Source: Siphonodentalium dalli
Lineage: Eukaryota; Mollusca; Scaphopoda; Gadilida; Siphonodentaliidae
Assembly (NCBI GenBank): GCA_032622095.1
Contig: CP136063.1
Span: 270,621,426-270,685,425 of the forward strand
Length of the DNA stretch: 64,000 nt
Reading direction: 5' to 3'
The translations under genes and the position numbers were made by a program. The notes under the pieces are model-generated. The model ran no database searches. It was given only the letters and a program-made list of their open reading frames with translations, and was not told the origin of the DNA. Each line of letters begins with the position of its first letter. Positions within the stretch are counted from its first letter, which is position 1. Below, piece by piece: positions 60,470 through 64,000 of the stretch.

Positions 60470-62994
60470 CCACACACGACGTTGTCACTTTTACGGGTGG
60501 AGGAATGTCCACACATAGGCTTAAATTTACCGCAAAATCATCCCACTGAGTGTAGAAACCACCGACCCCGAAAGCAACTGTCAAACTTGCCCATATACAC
60601 GATCCCGATCACCCTCCCTATGACGGGGTTCGTACCGATTCCTCATGGTATGGACATGCGTCCTATGGCTATGTAAATGTGCCTTGATCCTACCTAACTA
60701 TTGTAGCCTAGGTCCATATATAATATATTCGTGGCTGGCCCTATGTTCTTCATATATAGTAGAGTGGTTCCGTGACATACATTAGCTGTGTGGTTCTATG
60801 GCTCATATAACTATTAAGGTCATGCCTCATATTGAATATAAGCTTTTCAACTCTCACTTTGAATTCCTGATATCTGAAGCTACGGAGCATAGCGGGTAAT
60901 TGTACCCATATGAACACTATTTGTAAAACAATTTGTAGCACTTTCTGGTTAGGCTCACATTAACAACATTTATAATTGTTTTCACCATAAACGACGGCTG
61001 TTGATCGTTTGTCAGACATGTTGAACACACTCAAATAAGACTTAACTAAACACATTGTTTTTTATTTATTGTCATTTGGGAATTTTACCCGGAAGAATTT
61101 GGAAGGGACGCACCTCTTCCCAACAACCCACTTTGGAATGTTCATTAATACATGTTATGATTACATTAACATGGATTGGTGAGGATGAGGTTGAAATGAT
61201 ATATATATTTTTTGTTTGTTTGCTACTTCTTTTTTCTTTTTTGTATGCTTTCCTGTTGTTGTTGCTATTGCTGCTGCTGCTTCTTCTAATGGCAATTTGC
61301 TGGCGCTAACACTTCTTCTACCTTGTTGCTTGAACTTTTCTCACGCGCCTTGGCACTATTGAGTAGTTCCTCGCAGGACTTCTACGTCTCTACCAGTTGT
61401 GTTTAGTAGTGCAGAAGCTAGAGCTGCTGTTGGTATTATTGGTACTGTTGTCGCTTTCGCTGGTGGAGATGAAGGAAACTGGGTGTGATGTGTCCTTTGT
61501 GGTAGCGTGTCCATATCCTCCACGAAATATGCGGCATGGACGTCGGGGTGGTATCTGCGTCCCCGTCTCCGCTGGCCTCGACGACGACAGGGATATACGG
61601 TGTCCTTACGTCTGGCGATGATATCGTCTGCAGCTTCGTCGGCGAGGGCCAAGATGGTCATCCCTTCTTCTGGATGTGGTCTTCCTCTTCCTCCGCTTCC
61701 TCTTTCTGTCGGGATTCCCAGGTTGCTGGTGGTCTCCGACAGAGTGTCCTGATAAGGACCGTGTCGGTGTAACCCGGTATGTCAAAACCAGATCAACCTG
61801 GCTGCCTGATGGTTGTAAATTCCAGGTCAGGCAGTGAATCAGGTTGACTTCTGCGGGGATTATAGACGAGTCTATTGTCCACTGAAGTCAGTAATCCGAA
61901 CGCCAGGTAAACGATGTCCAGGAACGCACAAGTCGGGAAGTCTTATCCCACCGGCGATAGGAGCTAGAATGTTAACTGAAGACAATTTATTAGGAGTTTG
62001 GTAAGGAAGCAGAAGGATTTGAAAGAGGCGAAGCCCCTTCCCATTATGGAATTTTTGATGGGGTCATCGGAATGAGGTGCATTACGCATGACAGGATGAG
62101 CATGAAATGGAAATGATATAGATTATAATGATTTTTTTCTTTGGTTTCTTCTTTTCTTGTTTGCCGTTGTTGTTGATGTTGATGTTGACTTCATGGCATG
62201 TTGTTTAGCGACATCTATCCGCTGACGATAAGCTATGCTGTTTTATATGATCTGTTTGGACTCTGCCATGGCCGTCTGCGAATATCTTACGATTTCTCGT
62301 TCCTCGGCGAATAAATGGATGATGTTGTAGTTGGTGCTGCTGATGGAGATGGGGGACAACGGATCAAGATGAAAGCGTCCATCTCCACATTAAAGCTGTG
62401 ATCCATCCGGGGTGACATCGGCGTGCCTGTGCCCGCTTGCCTCATTGACGACAGGGACATCCGATGTGACATCGGCATCCCTGTTGGCTGGTGAAATGTC
62501 GTCGACGTCTAGATCATATCTCAAGTGGGGGAGCTGGACGTCTCTCAGCCCGCCCCTGTCTCCACTTGTCTCTTCTCTTCCTGGATGGGGTAATCTTCCC
62601 CCGCCTCTTCCTTTTCTGCTTCTGGTCGCCGAAATCTCCATATCAGATGGTGGGTAGCTGGTGGGTTCCAGTTTTCCGAGTTACTGCCAGCAGAGGGTAC
62701 TGCTGGAACAATATGGTGGTCCACAAACAGATGCACGAAGCCTCCCTTAGTCTGGTGTAGTGTCCAGCTAAGGGTATCCACAACACGCAATCTGTCTAAG
62801 GCGGCAAACAAAGCAGAGGGGATTAACTCAATAATCCTCTGCCAAGTCCAGTAAACAACCACTCGGGCAGCTGTCCCAAAGGACGGCCACACAACTCACA
62901 AGCGACCCAGTCAACGGGAACTGCGACAAGGTACAATGCAAGCATTGCGTCTTACCCACACAGTCGCTAAAGAAAAATAGAGGATCACGTTGTT

Positions 62995-63229
62995 GTATAT
63001 ATAGTTCTTACACTAAGAAGTAACATATATGATTGGTGTGGAGAAGAGGTATCCTGTACATCTTACTTTCCTACCCATCAAGAAGAATTTGTTTTCTGTT
63101 TTCTATTTGTTCACGGCAATTTCAAGGCTATATAAAACCTCCTAAAAATTATTTGATTTTGTGTGGGATGACGGAATAGACCTTTTGTGGCTAATGCACG
63201 CAATCATATATGTCAAACTAGTCGATAAC
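62995..63229. other. Spacer between copy B and the right satellite block
   Basis: AT-rich, with nothing recognised. Confidence 0.5.
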
Positions 63230-64000
63230 TAATCAATAACACCATAAGATGATTGTACTTTTTTCTTTTATGTGCTGGTTGGGGAGATATCCTGGCCTGG
63301 ACATCTTCCAACTTTCCCAACGAAACCCTAACCCAAACAACTTTTTCTCGGAAGAAGTTAATTTCTTGCCGTTTTATGACTATACAAAGCAAACTAATTG
63401 TTAAGACCATAAGCTGATCTTTTTTTGGTGCTGAGTGGTTGTGGAGATATCCTAACCTGGACATCTTACCCCCACCCTAAACCCTGACTCAAGCGAAAGA
63501 AGCAATAAGACCATGATATGATTTGTTGTCAAGCAGGTGCTGACGGGTGGGGTGGGGAAAATATCATGGCCTGGACTCCCCCCACACCCGAACCCGAAAC
63601 TTCGTCGGAAGGATTAATTTTCCGAAGTATCATGACTATATAAAGCATAATAAGTGATACAACCATAAGATGATGTGTGTCATGTAGGTGCTGGGTTGGG
63701 GGAACTATCATGGCTGGGTATCTTCCCCCACCGATACCCTAACTCAAACAACGTTTTCTCGGAAGAAGTTAATTTCTCGCTGTTTCATGAGTATATAAAG
63801 CAAAATAAGCAATACAACCATATGATGAGTTTATGTTATGTAGATGATGGGTGGGGGGATATCCAAGCCAGGACATTTTAAAAAACCCAACCCCATGCCT
63901 TGACTGAAAAAACTTGTTCTCGGAAGAAGTTAATTGCTCGCTGTTTCATGACTATATATAGCAAAACAAGCAATAAAACCCTAATGTGATTTTTTTGTCA
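63230..64000 (-). repeat. Second block of the 160-bp satellite, inverted and more diverged
   Basis: The monomer order is that of the array at 8.9-16.7 kb, read in reverse complement: ctcggaagaagttaatttct, cgctgtttcatga, gtatataaagcaaaataagc, aatacaaccata, then ggtgctgggtggggg-like sequence and gatatcc. About five monomers are visible (ctcggaagaagttaat or its variants near 63347, 63602, 63758 and 63919) and they run off the window. Mismatches are much more numerous than within the main array. Confidence 0.88.

Larger units (their letters stand above)
53278..62994 (+). repeat. Segmental duplication copy B
   Basis: This is the direct-orientation counterpart of 23057-35504, starting at tctcttccac(c/g)cacact and ending at gaggatcacgttgttg. 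It is 9.7 kb against 12.4 kb in A because it lacks the foldback element and its flanks, the solo LTR, the palindromic MITE region and two other segments. It has a private insertion at 59456-60469 and another 93 bases (about 60483-60575) absent in A, as well as about 75 extra bases at 56355-56430. Frames inside are short. One, at 58624-59031 (135 codons, no ATG at the listed start), is open here but has two stops in A, so it is not a conserved gene. Confidence 0.93.

Overview
This is a stretch of eukaryotic, animal-type genomic DNA. It is AT-rich, has no bacterial operon structure and no rRNA or intact tRNA genes, and is almost entirely repeats, relics of mobile elements and short open frames. 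I see no gene that is clearly intact and host-encoded. The mix points to an invertebrate, probably marine: a retroviral-type envelope relic, LINE fragments, palindromic MITEs, tRNA-derived SINE pieces, C2H2 zinc-finger relics, and a FEN1-like family that I remember from many marine invertebrate genomes. The phylum cannot be fixed from the sequence.

Left part (1-8.9 kb): a broken env-like gene on the minus strand (about 65-2231, signal peptide to cytoplasmic tail, with no pol next to it). A candidate promoter with CRE and TATA boxes drives a small ORF that is split by a 980-bp MITE with TTA target duplications. Low-complexity DNA follows, then a decayed C2H2 zinc-finger exon at 7424-7813. From 8.9 to 16.7 kb lies a head-to-tail satellite of about 160 bp per unit, with a higher-order period of about 2.4-2.6 kb. 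A second, more diverged block of the same satellite lies in the opposite orientation at the right edge (63.2-64 kb).

Middle part: a cluster of TA-flanked MITEs (17.6-19.6 kb), a decayed gene of a FEN1/PIN-like family with a cysteine-rich tail (20.5-21.9 kb), and copy A of a large direct segmental duplication (23.06-35.5 kb). The region 35.5-48.8 kb holds SINE-like pieces, three unrelated degenerate tandem-repeat families, palindromes and LINE 3' ends.

Right part: a short C2H2 zinc-finger ORF whose third finger is cut by a TGA at a zinc-binding cysteine (48.8-49.2 kb), two LINE relics arranged tail to tail (49.5-53.0 kb), and copy B of the segmental duplication (53.28-62.99 kb). Comparing A with B works as a natural insertion assay. 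A carries a solo LTR (33645-34088) with GGTG target duplications whose empty site is preserved in B, and a 1.5-kb foldback element lies in sequence absent from B. B carries a private insertion of about 1 kb with its own short ORFs. The duplicated block itself contains an older internal tandem duplication, so some segments are present four times.
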